From Fragum whitleyi (taxonomy: Eukaryota > Mollusca > Bivalvia > Cardiida > Cardiidae): 64,000 nt of DNA. This document shows, one piece after another, positions 34,300 through 44,930 of this stretch (position 1 is the first letter of the stretch; every line of letters starts with the position of its first letter). The translations under genes and the position numbers were made by a program. The stretch lies in contig OX411556.1 in NCBI GenBank assembly GCA_948146395.1, forward strand, positions 31,199,056-31,263,055, given 5' to 3'. A model generated the notes under the pieces. That model saw nothing but the letters and a program-made list of their open reading frames with translations. It ran no database searches and was not told the DNA's origin.

Positions 34300-35170
34300 T
34301 TACCAGTTGTAGGGCTGACAACCAATCAAATTGTTTTGATTATCTCTCGGTAAAAACCCACGCGTAAATTCACACCGCGTGGTAGATGCAATGGACATCG
34401 TCTGCTCGAAATGTGTCAATTAAGTTGTTCGTCATTGGTCAATGGTCGTCTGCACTCTGACAGGGAGCGTGGGAAGTCTACTGGTGGAATGAGTACTGTT
34501 GACTATGTGTTAACAAATAGAAATAATTTTGTAATTTTGAAATATTTGATTTCAATGAGCACTCTGATCACGCTCCAATTCTATTTACAATAAATTCAAA
34601 TTTGAGTATGAAGAAAAATTATTCAACAACAAATAAACCGACGAAAACATACGATAAACTGATATAGGATAGCAGTAAGAGCGATCTATTTTTAGAATAA
34701 CTCATGAATAATCATAGAGTGCTGCTAGATTTAATCGATTGGTCAGAAACCAAAGATATAGTTGCATAGTTGCCGATTTCACGTGTTTCTTGAGGGAAAA
34801 TGCATTTATAGTATTTGGGAAAACCCAATGCTTGAAAAACAAACATGTTGTTAATCAAAATTGTAAATAGTTTAATGAAAAATGTTTTGTTGCTAAACAG
34901 GCTTTTAAACTCTAGAGAGAGGAATAATATTAACAGACAAGCTTTTAGCTTGGCGTGTGCTCATTAAAACAACGTAAAAAAATCTGCTAAGAAATAATTT
35001 AGACTAGCAGAGGGCTATCGAATCAGCAATCTTTCAAAATCGGACCCACGAGGTTGGATGAGCTGGCGATGTCCTCGAAAAGATGGAGTGTTAAGACAAA
35101 AAACTCACAAATTGGGCAAATATTTTACCAACTTTTATTGTCCAAATTTGAGCCCTTTTGATTGGCGAAC
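34300..35170 (+). pseudogene. LINE (non-LTR retrotransposon) endonuclease-region remnant
   Basis: The frame open from 34354 reads NGHRLLEMCQ, then SLVNGRLHSDRERG and STVDYVLTNRNNF, the pattern of the C-terminal part of an APE-type LINE endonuclease. A one-base shift near 34541 moves the match to the next frame, which gives FDFNEHSDHAPILFTINSN (34545-34601). This contains the SDHxPI motif expected at the end of that domain. Farther on, with stops and another shift, FNEKCFVAKQAFKL (from 34871) fits the usual WFxxxC..K..F segment before the reverse transcriptase. No intact reverse transcriptase follows. The copy cannot code for a working protein. Family assignment (CR1, L2, RTE-like or other) is open. 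Confidence 0.7.
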
Positions 35171-37869
35171 TATTGCACTATCCCAGCCTCTCAATGATGT
35201 CCGATTTACAGTGCTGACAGCACTTTGATTTAGAGAAGCGCTCAACGGAGACACAAATGCAGTGTTTTCCATGTGAATCTCACCTCGGTGAGCAATCCCA
35301 TTCTTTTATTCAAAAAATTTGCATTTTTTCGGTTTGTGACTAGAATGTAGTAACACAAATATTGATATATAGGGAGTTAGGAAATTTTAACCACGAACAC
35401 TTAAAAGTCGATTATTGACTCAGTCCGTGGTATTTTCTTAAAAATAACGAAAGGAAAGTTAAGATTTAAGTAATCAAGTCTACGTTGAGGGATTCTCCGC
35501 TTATATTTCGAAATATAAACATGTTTACTTTAATTTACTTATTTAATTATGTTGTCTTTGGTAGACAATTGTCCCATCGTATAGGCAACACAACTTTTGC
35601 CTAAGTTAAGGCATACGTTTGCTGAACTTTAGACATTGTGCAACCTCTCAGTTAGCTCGCGCCGGGACTTTGTCAGGGACCCTTTTGGATCGCTGGTGAA
35701 GCCGTGTCGGGGGATGTGAGGGACTGTTATCCGAAGGGCACTCGGTCTAAGTTGCGCATTTCGGTTTGTATATAGAACGCGGTTGCTATTACTACCCACT
35801 CCATTGATTCGTTGTCAATTCTCTAGGTCCTTTACTCATTTTTCCAAATGCTGACAGGCATACCCATTACCTGCCAGCAATCCACGTCTTGGGGAAGAAG
35901 CTAAGTTGTATTAGTTTGTACATTTGTAAAATTGGGCACAGTGTCCACATCGTAATGTAGCTCTCCGTGGGATATTTGTAAGTAGGCCTAATGCTTAGAA
36001 GTCTTTTTTAACTGGTGGATCTGAGGGGGTTTCCGGGTATTAAGCGGTTGTGCAATTAGAATTTTTTATATAGTTTGAGTCGTACATATTTTAGATTTTT
36101 TAAACCACGAAGAGCAATTTTATCTTTCTTGGACATCATATAGCATTTTCTTAGTTTCATGCATCACATCTCAATGTCAGATAGCTGCCTGGCAAATAGA
36201 TAAAATCTCAATCCGAGGGTAGACTAGTATCTCTCCTCTCACCCGAGCAACCGGCCAGATGAAAAGGACCCTGGTTTCCCGGGGGGATAGGCTGGTCGGG
36301 AGAGGGAGGAGGGGGAATTAACAGATAGATTGAGACAGGCTCGCACAGTGTTCCTTCGATTCAAGGAAAACGTCCTGTTATTTGACCCCGGACGTTTTAC
36401 GAATTTACCTAATAAAGGAATTTTCAGATAACACGGGGAAATCCCAATGACGTCATATAAAATGTCTGCAGCAACATGTCTGACGAGGGATTTGAAATGA
36501 CGAGGTTTTCTTGACTTCTGTTATTCGGATAATTCGGCGTTATTTTAAACAGGTTTAGAACATTTATTTGCACACTATCTAGTACGTTCGTCACCCTTGG
36601 AACGACAGTACAATAACAATAAAGCTGCATTAATCACCAGTTTCCGTAATATCGCCGGATGCCAAAACATTGTCGATCATACTAAAATTTGAGTAAGCCG
36701 CATATCCTAGGCACGACGCGCAAGATAATCTAAGGACCGATTTCAAATAGAAACTCGAAAGTTTCTCACATCACTTTCCATAATCTATTTAATGAATGTA
36801 ATAAAAAGGTGTTTTTGCAACCAAAGCTCGAACCTACAGCTTAAAGTTAAAGCGAGAAGTTTTAACGCTTGGAAGTCGTTTATTCTTAAAGGACTATCCT
36901 GAATGACGGACTTTGGGAGCAAAATTTAAACTTATTTTTAATAAAGAAACATGTATTTGCAAAGTGTGCAGGAACAGGAAAGTGCGTGTGTAGGGGGAGG
37001 GGGGTTAAAAATTCCTTACTTTGTAAAAAAAATCCTGAAAACTTATACGGAATTACAAAATTCCTGATTTTGGCCCTTATTGAGAGCACTGTTAGTCTGC
37101 AGTTTCGGCCCCCTCGTACTTTATTAAGCTCGTAACGGCAAATCGAGCTTCAGTATGGTGAGCTGTGTGATAATTAGATATCCCTCGTTCGTCGTTCGTC
37201 CTCAACTCTCTTTAGTGTTTATATCACAGGGACGACAATTCATGAATATTGGATAGTAATGTTTGTCAGGTCATCAAGAAGAACCGTATAAATTAATATT
37301 TGAAATATTCCATATGAAAACACAAGGAAAGGATACCTGATGACACTTTCTTTGTTTACATTCTAAGGGCCATACATTTAGCGCATTTATGATGAAACAT
37401 GTTCAGTTTGTTAGTCAAAATGATAAAATCTTCTGAAAGAGCAGAGTTCATCTGAAAATACAAATGTAGGGACATGAAAATTTGGCTCACCCGTGATGAA
37501 CAATGACCAAAATACTTTTCATGTCAGAAAAGGGACTCAATTAGAAAATGAGAACATTTGAACAGAAAAAAAAGGAAAGAAAAATCTGGATTTATGAGAA
37601 ATATTTCTCACTCACGGTTGTACAGCGTATTGGAATGTGGATTTCCAAGAATGTCACATGTGTGCAAAGTAATGACTTAGCTTAACCAGAATTTTCACTA
37701 TGCACACTACATTGTACGGTCACATAGATGAACTATATTCAAATAAGAACTCACTCGAAAGTATGCTTTTTAACTCCTCGCTTTATTTTAACCCTGATTT
37801 TGTATCATAATATTTTTTTAAAAGGAAGATTACTAAAATATCTGCTTTGCTAGCTTTCAATACTTTCAG
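35171..37869. other. Unassigned stretch, partly GC-richer
   Basis: 35640-35760 is richer in G and C than its surroundings and could be LINE 3' sequence, but I could not identify it. 36225-36320 has loosely inverted CTCTCCTCTC and GGGAGAGGGAGGAGG blocks. No gene recognised. Confidence 0.35.
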
Positions 37870-37975
37870 TACTTTGATTTTCTAAATCTTTGGAGAAATT
37901 GAGTTAATTTTTGATATGTTAGCCCGCACCAATGAGTTACAGAACAAGTGCGAGGTTGGTTCCAATCCATTGAAC
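37870..37975. repeat. Single family Q core unit
   Basis: TTGAGTTAATTTTTGATATG, TAGCCCGCACCAATGAGTTA, GTTGGTTCCAATCCATTG match the Q unit at 33508-33905. Isolated and worn. Confidence 0.6.
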
Positions 37976-39234
37976 GCTTTCAGATAATCAGTAATTTGCT
38001 GATTTGGGATGTGACTTATAGCAATGAACTTAGGTGTGTAACAACCATTCCTCACGAAAGTTTCAAGATACATCAACTGATTCAAAATTCTAGCTCTTAC
38101 AATTCTACGGCTTCCTATTGTAGAAAGCAATTTTGTAGCGGCGAATATCATGACAACGACACTCTTGTTTAGAATTGATGAAAACGGTTTTGACACCAAT
38201 CGACGATGTAAATTAATCATCAGTGTTTGGTTAAATATACTTAGTTCCAAAAGAAAGTGTACACTTTTGAATTTTGAATATTTCTGAAATTTCACAATCT
38301 ATCGTCATGAAACGTCGTATGTCAATTCCAAAGAGTATGTGCAAACGACATTTGAAAACAAAAATCGCGGGGTATGCAAAAATTGTCTGCTAAATTGAGA
38401 CATTTGATTTTGCATGATTTGCATTTGCATCACGCGTTAGACGTACAGTTGGTCTGAAAATGCATTCAGCTGAATGTTTTGCGGCTGTGCTAAGCATAAA
38501 ATCACATTTTCAATACAATAGTGCATGATGCTGCAGCGTGGTTTGACTACAAATAAGCGTCGCTAAACAAACTCGAACCTTGTCAGGTTTGGAACGTCAT
38601 TAGAATTGATTGAGCATTCATATTCCAATGGATTACGAGGTCATCATTTTGTAAGGCCTTCAAAAAGCAAACCGAGATGTTATAGAACGACATAGCACCA
38701 TTCAACGACAAGTTACTGGCCTAACAATGAAGCAATGTCTAACGTTGACGTACACGTAACGTCTGCATAAAAATTAAAACTTTTGTTTGGAAATAGTTTG
38801 GAATGGCTTCTTAAACTCTATAATGCAACATCAACACATAACTCTTATCAAAGAAAAAGTTGTAAGGTGGTCAAATCTCAACAGTTTAAGTAATGCCATC
38901 GCGTAAGCAGCATGCGCTACTTTATCCAAATCTGATTTGACTTTTAAATTCAGAAGGTCTTGCCTAAAGTATGGTATCAAATTTACTCCATAAGTTTCCT
39001 CCAACTTTGTGAAAATCAAGAGAAATGCAAAAATTGAAAGTGCACACTTTTTTATGGAACTGAGTATATATAATTTCGGTCAGTCAACTAAACAGCGTAT
39101 TTGCAGCTTTAATAAGGAGTTTAGGTATCCATCTACGATTTGCACAAATGTTAGTCAAGATTCTTCGTACACTGTAAAGGACGACGGATGTAAGTAGATA
39201 TAAACATCGCGAATAATATGCAAATATTGGTTCA
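37976..39234. other. Unassigned stretch
   Basis: The 137-codon minus frame at 37882-38295 overlaps the Q unit and has no domain pattern that I recognise; I do not call it a gene. Nothing else identified. Confidence 0.35.
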
Positions 39235-39616
39235 GGTAACAACATCGTGAAATTGACAAGGTGAATGATTTTGGAATGAGTGTGTGGGGCGAGCTTTGAG
39301 TGATGGAAGGTAATCAAAATTAGCGATATTGATTACCTCACTTTCATAAAATATGCATACAAGTTCTATACATAGCTTCCTATTTCCGCAAAAACCTATG
39401 AGAAGCTAACAATTTGATTTATGTAAGTGATATCGCGATTTTTCTGTTTCAAAATTTTATTGAATGACGTTGTTGATTATATATATTTTTCAATAGGTAT
39501 GAACGTTTTTGAATGGTTTGAGTGAGTGTTTGGAATAGATGAATGGAGCGCTGAGTGAGCGATTTTGAAATGATTTTGATTGATGTGAATTTCAATTTCA
39601 CGATGTAACTAACTGT
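39235..39616. mobile_element. TA-flanked MITE, family I copy 1
   Basis: Left end GGTAACAACATCGTGAAATT; right end CACGATGTAACTAACTG followed by TA. Interior GAGTGAGTGTTTGGAATAGA and GCGCTGAGTGAGCGATTTTG match copy 2 at 54622-55007. The small inner hairpin ATTAGCGATATTGATTACCT is partly preserved. Confidence 0.65.
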
Positions 39617-41279
39617 AGGTCCCCACTGCCGATCACAGCGAGTTCTGATCGAGCTCTGTCGGCATGAGTGATCGGAAGTGCTCAAAAAGTCGAACTTGAT
39701 CGGCATTGGAATTCCCGGAAAGCAATCGTGCATCCGATCGGGTTAAAATCTTACTGGTCGTGCATCAGTCATGTAAAGATTGGATGTGATCAGGTTGCTA
39801 CAAGGTCAGTCAAAAAATAATGCAACCTTTCAGATACCTATCCGACCTACTTCAAAAAGGGCATGTATTTTAGCAATTGCTAAGTAGCTTCTTATGATTA
39901 GACCTAAACTGACGACAGAGCAAGTCGAAATCATATGATGTAACATAAGTTACCATGACCGCAGTCACGATTACATACAAGATGCAAGGTAACCTTGCAA
40001 TTGAAATAATTACTAAGCAACCAGACATTGATGGACCTTGGTTATGATTTTAAGGTTTTTGGTCCCTCCATTCTCTACGCATATGTGGGTTTCTTACAAA
40101 TTCACCTCTAAGATAGCAAATATCCCTGAAAATTCCTGTTTTGTTTGGGATTCGAAACACGGACCTTTGGTTTAGTAGCTTGTTTCTTCCCGGCCGATTA
40201 GTAAAAAATAACGTCTGCTGGGCACCACCTGTTGCAAGACAAAATATTTATTTTGCAGTTACTTAAAACCTGGCCGACGTGACGATGTCTTATTTCTTTG
40301 TCCAGTGATGATACAGAAATCATGGTCGATTAAACATAGCGTGCTTGCGATACGCCGGCGAGATAATTATCGTCGACTAGTCGGTCGCTGATACCAAGCG
40401 TTAGTGAAAAGGTAAAAAAGACGTCTAAGATTTGTAAGAATAATGCGAAATAATCTAAATCAGAAGGGTGGCACAATTCTTACAGAAACGCTTCGACAGT
40501 AATCGCCCTTGATAACATGGAAAGCTCTTGCGTTGATGAACACACACGCCAAGTTTCAAAAAGATATCTTTGATTAAACAGAGGTTAAGCTTGTCACTCC
40601 AACGTCTACCCAAGGTACTGCGGACAGATAACATTGTCGAATTTTCGACTTTTTTAAATGCGGGCATTAGCTGAAACTCAATGAAAGGGATCCGAAGCTC
40701 GTTCATTTAATGTTGTGACGTCATTAAGGGGTCAATCCCTTTTCGACCCGCCAAAGTCAGTATTTGCAAATATTTCATGGATTAATCGGCCGATTTTAAC
40801 GAAAAAAAATCATTTAGATTCAAGAAAGGTTGTGAATGATCGTGTTTGGTCGTGACGAGACATCGTACCTTTCGGTTGAGTTCGAACGGATTGAGAAGAT
40901 TAGCGGAGAGGGCCCAGCATAAATCATTTAACACAAAATGTTTGCTTTATGTACTCATTTCTCATCACGCTTGAAACGAATTAAGTTTTTACGATTTTTT
41001 AAAATGGCAGATTTCAAGCACTGTATGATCTCTGTAGGATCTTCATGAGTCTTTACTTTTATAAAGCTTAATTTGTACTCGCATAGAGCGTGAGATCGTG
41101 ACAAACACGAACTCGGCTGTGGTAATTAAAGGACATGGCCGAAATTGCAAATAAACGTGAGGAAAATTCGCAGAAAAAAAGATGAAAGCAGTCTGTTGGC
41201 TACCCAAAAATGTCGTGAAAAAATGTTGTAATAAATTGTATTTGTGAAATTTTGAATACCTCCGAACGAATTAGTTATA
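39617..41279. other. Unassigned stretch
   Basis: The sequence around 40490-40690 and 40740-40920 has the style of non-coding repeats (for example CACACGCCAAGTTTCAAAAA), but no copy to compare was found. No gene recognised. Confidence 0.35.
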
Positions 41280-41298
41280 CCCCCCCCCCCCCCCCCCC
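41280..41298. repeat. Poly-C tract, 19 bases
   Basis: Uninterrupted C run. The glycine-rich minus frame at 41126-41380 comes from it and is not a gene. Confidence 0.9.
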
Positions 41299-41360
41299 TA
41301 CGAAGTAGAGAGGATATATTGATTTCACCACGTCTGCCTTCTATAGACATTTTCTTTTCT

Positions 41361-41580
41361 GGCTCTAACTTAAGAACCAAGTGACCTAGAATAATGAAAC
41401 TTCATTCAAATGCTGCTTATGACCCAAGAACGTGTCCTATTGATTTTAGGTCATATAGGTCAAACGCCAAGGTCACGGTCAGCTTTTGTTCAATTTTCGT
41501 TTCCGGACTCTTTACTCGACAACAAAGCGACCTAGAATCATGAAATTTCGTGCCAATACTACTTATGACCCAAGAAAAGA
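41361..41580. repeat. Two tandem units of about 147 bp
   Basis: GACCTAGAATAATGAAACTT at 41382 and GACCTAGAATCATGAAATTT at 41529, each followed by a ...CTTATGACCCAAGAA stretch. This resembles the core-unit style of the pearl-like families; ends were not found. Confidence 0.6.
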
Positions 41581-41626
41581 ATAGGCATATCAATCACCAG
41601 TTGCCTATCCATCATAGGTATAGGCA

Positions 41627-42337
41627 TACAGTTAGTTACGTCGTCAAATTAACAGTCATTCCGATCAAAAACATTCAAAATCGCTCACTCAGCGCTTCAT
41701 TTATTCATTCCAAGCACTCTCCCAAACCATTCAAAAACGCTCCGAACTCACTTAAATTACGCGATCAAATACTTAATTCAAAATAAATATAGCAAGAAAA
41801 AATTCACAAAAATAATTGAAATTGCAAGCGTCCGATTGGTTCTTGAACAAAATTAAGGATATTGGATTACCTATCTTTAATTTCCTTAAAATCTTTCTCC
41901 ACATGCCCATTCCATTCCATTTCAAAATCTTCCAAAATCATTCATCATGTCAATACATGATGTTCTTAACTTTACATGTAGTACATGCCATTCAAAAACG
42001 CTCCGAACTCACTTAAATGACGCGATCAAATACTTAATTCAAAATAAATATAGCAAGAAAAAATTCACAAAAATAATTGAAATTGCAAGCGTCCGATTGG
42101 TTCTTGAAGAAATTGGAAGATATTTATAGAACTTATACGCATATTTTTTATAAAGGGGGGGGGGGTAAAAATTGCTAAATTTGTTCATCTTGAACAAAAT
42201 TAAGGATATTGGATTACCTATCTTTAATTTCCTTAAAATCTTTCTCCACATGCCCATTCCATTCCATTTCAAAATCTTCCAAAATCATTCATCATGTCAA
42301 TACATTATGTTCTTAACTTTACATGTAGTACATGCCA
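41627..42337. mobile_element. Family I copy 4 with internal direct duplication
   Basis: The left end is TACAGTTAGTTACGTCGTCA, then CGCTCACTCAGCGCTTCATT and CCATTCAAAAACGCTCCGAA, which is the reverse complement of copy 2's right half. The remainder is doubled: 41728-41990 and 41989-42337 are nearly identical except for about 86 bp present only in the second. Confidence 0.65.
41728..42337. repeat. Near-identical direct duplication
   Basis: Both copies run from CATTCAAAAACGCTCCGAAC to TAGTACATGCCA. The first (263 bp) lacks the segment between two CTTGAA words that the second (349 bp) keeps, which fits a deletion at a short repeat. The second copy includes a run of 10 G at about 42157-42166. Confidence 0.8.
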
Positions 42338-43034
42338 ATTCGTAGACAACAGGTGAAGCTTAGACCTTTATCAAAAGTCGCATGAAAGTTGGCCTAGACG
42401 GGATTCAAACTCACGGCCCAAATTATTTTTAGCTAACAGGGCACGTCCCGGAAGTATAAAAGGATAATATAAATCATCACGTCAAAATTCCTTAAAGCAT
42501 TAGAAACGGATATAGCGGATCTTTTAAGGAAGATTTGAAAAAAAAAGAAAAAAAAAGAATGTAGAGAACTGGTTCTTTTCAATGTCTCGTCAAAACAATG
42601 GTTCTGAAGTGTAAAATAATAGATGGATGGACATATGTCCAAAATCAAGACAAATAATGAGATGTTTCATTAAACAGTAAAATATTTACCTAATATTACA
42701 AATTGTTCTTATAAGATGATTCGCCATCCAGGAATGCTAGCCTAAAGACGTCAGTAACTGTTGGTTATTTCAGCTGTCTTACAAAGATAAAAGAAAACTG
42801 AATTTTTAGACAACTTACAATCTCAGAAAGAGATTAAATTAAAAAGAGACTGACAAAACAAGCAATTTCTCCTTTTCCTCAATGGTTTCATTTTTTATCC
42901 CCCCCCCCCCCCAAATGTATTAAAAGTCCGGTTTGAAAGAAAATGTTGAAATAAATGGTTAAATAAACGAGTACAAAGCATCTCATACTTTATGTAAAAA
43001 GAATATCGTTTTCTTAAAATTTAAAAAAAAATCC
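42338..43034. other. Unassigned stretch with poly-C (42899-42912)
   Basis: 42380-42420 reads GACGGGATTCAAACTCACGG, a faint minus-strand box B-like sequence. A run of 14 C lies at 42899-42912. No gene recognised. Confidence 0.35.
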
Positions 43035-43112
43035 CGTGTTCCGGGTGGGATTCGATCCCGGGACCTTTCCATACCAAAGTTATCGTCGTGACCACTAGGC
43101 TACGGTTTCCGT
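43035..43112 (-). other. tRNA-like sequence with pol III boxes
   Basis: On the minus strand it reads GGAAACCGTAGCCTAGTGGT with a box A-like TAGCCTAGTGGT. Further on, GGATCGAATCCC is box B-like. The acceptor ends do not pair well and the T stem is poor, so it is more likely a SINE head or tRNA pseudogene than a tRNA gene. It lies just left of the 43125-47082 transposon. Confidence 0.45.
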
Positions 43113-43120
43113 GTAAAAGC

Positions 43121-43124
43121 ACAT
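43121..43124. repeat. ACAT target-site duplication, left
   Basis: ACAT directly precedes the left terminal inverted repeat. The same four bases directly follow the right one at 47083-47086. Confidence 0.7.
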
Positions 43125-43153
43125 CGTCGCCTTAATATAACAGTGTTCTAACT
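43125..43153. repeat. Left terminal inverted repeat
   Basis: 29 bp, matched without mismatch by the reverse complement of 47054-47082. Confidence 0.85.
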
Positions 43154-43855
43154 CCATTTTGGTCAAAAATGAGTTTTTGGTACCGTTGGAAAGGTCTTGA
43201 AGAGTTCTATCCCCTCATGTTATCAGTTTTGTGATATCTGCTGTAGTTACGAAGATTTTCAGTATCACTTTGTTCTATCTCCAACTTTTTCACAACTAGA
43301 TTCAAATTGAAGTGTTGTATGTCCAGTTTCCAATCGGAATGCTTAGGTAAAGACACGTGATCAATGCACTGTAAAAACTGTAATGTTCTAAGTACAAAAT
43401 GTGTTCATCTATTAATGTTCTATCTCCAAGAGAACCAATCAGAAGACAGGGTTAAATATTGCGGAAAATGAAAAATGCATATATGATTCTGGACAAGAAA
43501 ATAGAAAAAGATCATGCAAATACCATTTCTCGTCCTTTTGCGACATTTAAACGACTCGTAGAAGATCATTATAACATGTATATATATTTTTCAAATGATT
43601 TTACATTCATAATGTGTGTATTTGAAGGATTTTTTCTGAAATATTGTGATTCCTCTGGTTTCATGGAAACATGAAGAATTTCAAAGTAATGTTTCATTGA
43701 AGTGCTACAAGAATAATTCAGAAAATGGTTATTTTTTCCACAAGACTGCTCGGTTTTGCGTTTTCATACACAGTGATTAATGTATTAGGTAAATTATTGC
43801 TGTTATTTAGGAGCCTATGTCTCACCGCTTGCTTTTGATGAATGAAACGGCCTTC

Positions 43856-43981
43856 TTAATCCTTGTCGTGCTGAATGAAAATTCGGCGATATTGCTATAA
43901 ATTCAAAGTGCTGAAAGTACGGGTCCACTCAGTGTGAGTATTCCTTTTGAAAATATGATTTTTAAAGTATTTCTGGTTTTT
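43856..43981. mobile_element. Family K insertion inside the transposon
   Basis: TTAATCCTTGTCGTGCTGAA, AATTCGGCGATATTGC and GTGCTGAAAGTAC, ending TTTAAAGTATTTCTGGTTTT. This matches family K in reverse (GACAAGGGTTAA, TTTTATTCAGCTTGAC at 25720-25745; GTGCTGGAAGCAC and TTTTCTGGTTT at 26945-27025). It lies directly before the open frame and probably cut the original gene. Confidence 0.55.
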
Positions 43982-43982
43982 A

Positions 43983-44930
43983 ATGGAAAATCAGGTGATA
44001 TTGATTAATATCAGGCTATGCACATGCAATATTCTTAAAACAAAGTATCGGAGCCATAGAGAAGATAAGGAGTTCACCAAAACGGAAAGAAGTCTTGGTC
44101 GAGCTAATGATGAAAAAATAGTGATTAGTTTTGATCTGCAAAATGTTATCATGTTTCCAAGGTCAGATGTGTCCAATTTTTTCTATAAGAGAAAATTAAA
44201 TGTATATCTGAACTTGACAGCTCATTGCTCAAAAGATAAAACTTGTTATAATGTAGTCTGGAATGAAGCACAGTTTGGAACAGGATCAAACGAAATTGCG
44301 AGTGCAGTAACCTTAGTGCTGGAAAAGGTAACTGAAAATTTTCCCGATAAAGCTTCCATTACATTTTGGTCAGATTCATGTGTTCCACAAAATAAAAATT
44401 CTATCATGTGTCTTGCGCTTAAGAAATTCCTAGCAACACACGCCAGTTTGAATTACTTTATTCACAATTTTCGAACCCCAGGACATTCTGTCATCCAGGA
44501 AGTGGACAATATTCACTCATATTTCGAAAAACGTCTTAAAGTGTCTGATATTTTCAGTCCGCTGAACTTCATCAGGACACTGAAAAGTGTTCGACCTACC
44601 TATATGGAGGTAATTCAAATGCAACCGGAAAATGTGTTTGATTTTCAACAGTGTCTAATACTATTCAATTTAGAGAAGTACCATTTTCAAAACTGAAATG
44701 TATAAAACTAAGTTTAAACATGCAATTTCATTGAGAATATATTATATATATGTATTAGGAGGTGTCTATTCTTCGCAACACAAGATCAATGAATGCAGAC
44801 CGATTACTTACCAAAGTACCCTTATTCAAAAGCCTATTGTGCTTTCATCAGACAAGCGTTAAGATTTGGAAAGCAGTTTGAAATTTCTTCTACCAGACGA
44901 TATAGTGCATCTTGAGAACCTTTGCAAGAT
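43983..44930 (+). pseudogene. Degraded transposase-like gene with DUF7869-type domain
   Basis: A 237-residue open part (43983-44696) has the layout known to me from DUF7869 proteins: SFDLQNV near residue 49, KRKLNVYLNLTAHC, YNVVWNEAQFGTGSNEIAS, then TFWSDSCVPQNKN, then FRTPGHSVIQEVDNIHSYFE. The candidate metal-binding residues are D51, D131 and D175, with E182 close by, an RNase H-like arrangement. After the stop, VPFSKLKCIKL in another frame (about 44676-44710) and QKPIVLSSDKR-stop-DLESSLKFLLPDDIV (44827-44910) fit the usual downstream segment of such proteins. There is therefore at least one frameshift and one nonsense codon. The 5' part is missing, probably split by the K insertion. The 71-codon frame at 43459-43674 may be unrelated. 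If the family is a transposase, this copy is dead. Confidence 0.7.

Noticed and set aside
36225..36320. Possible GC-rich palindrome
   Set aside because: Pairing is patchy and may reflect low-complexity purine/pyrimidine runs.
37882..38295. 137-codon minus-strand open frame
   Set aside because: It overlaps a worn family Q repeat unit, has no domain pattern and no splice or promoter context.
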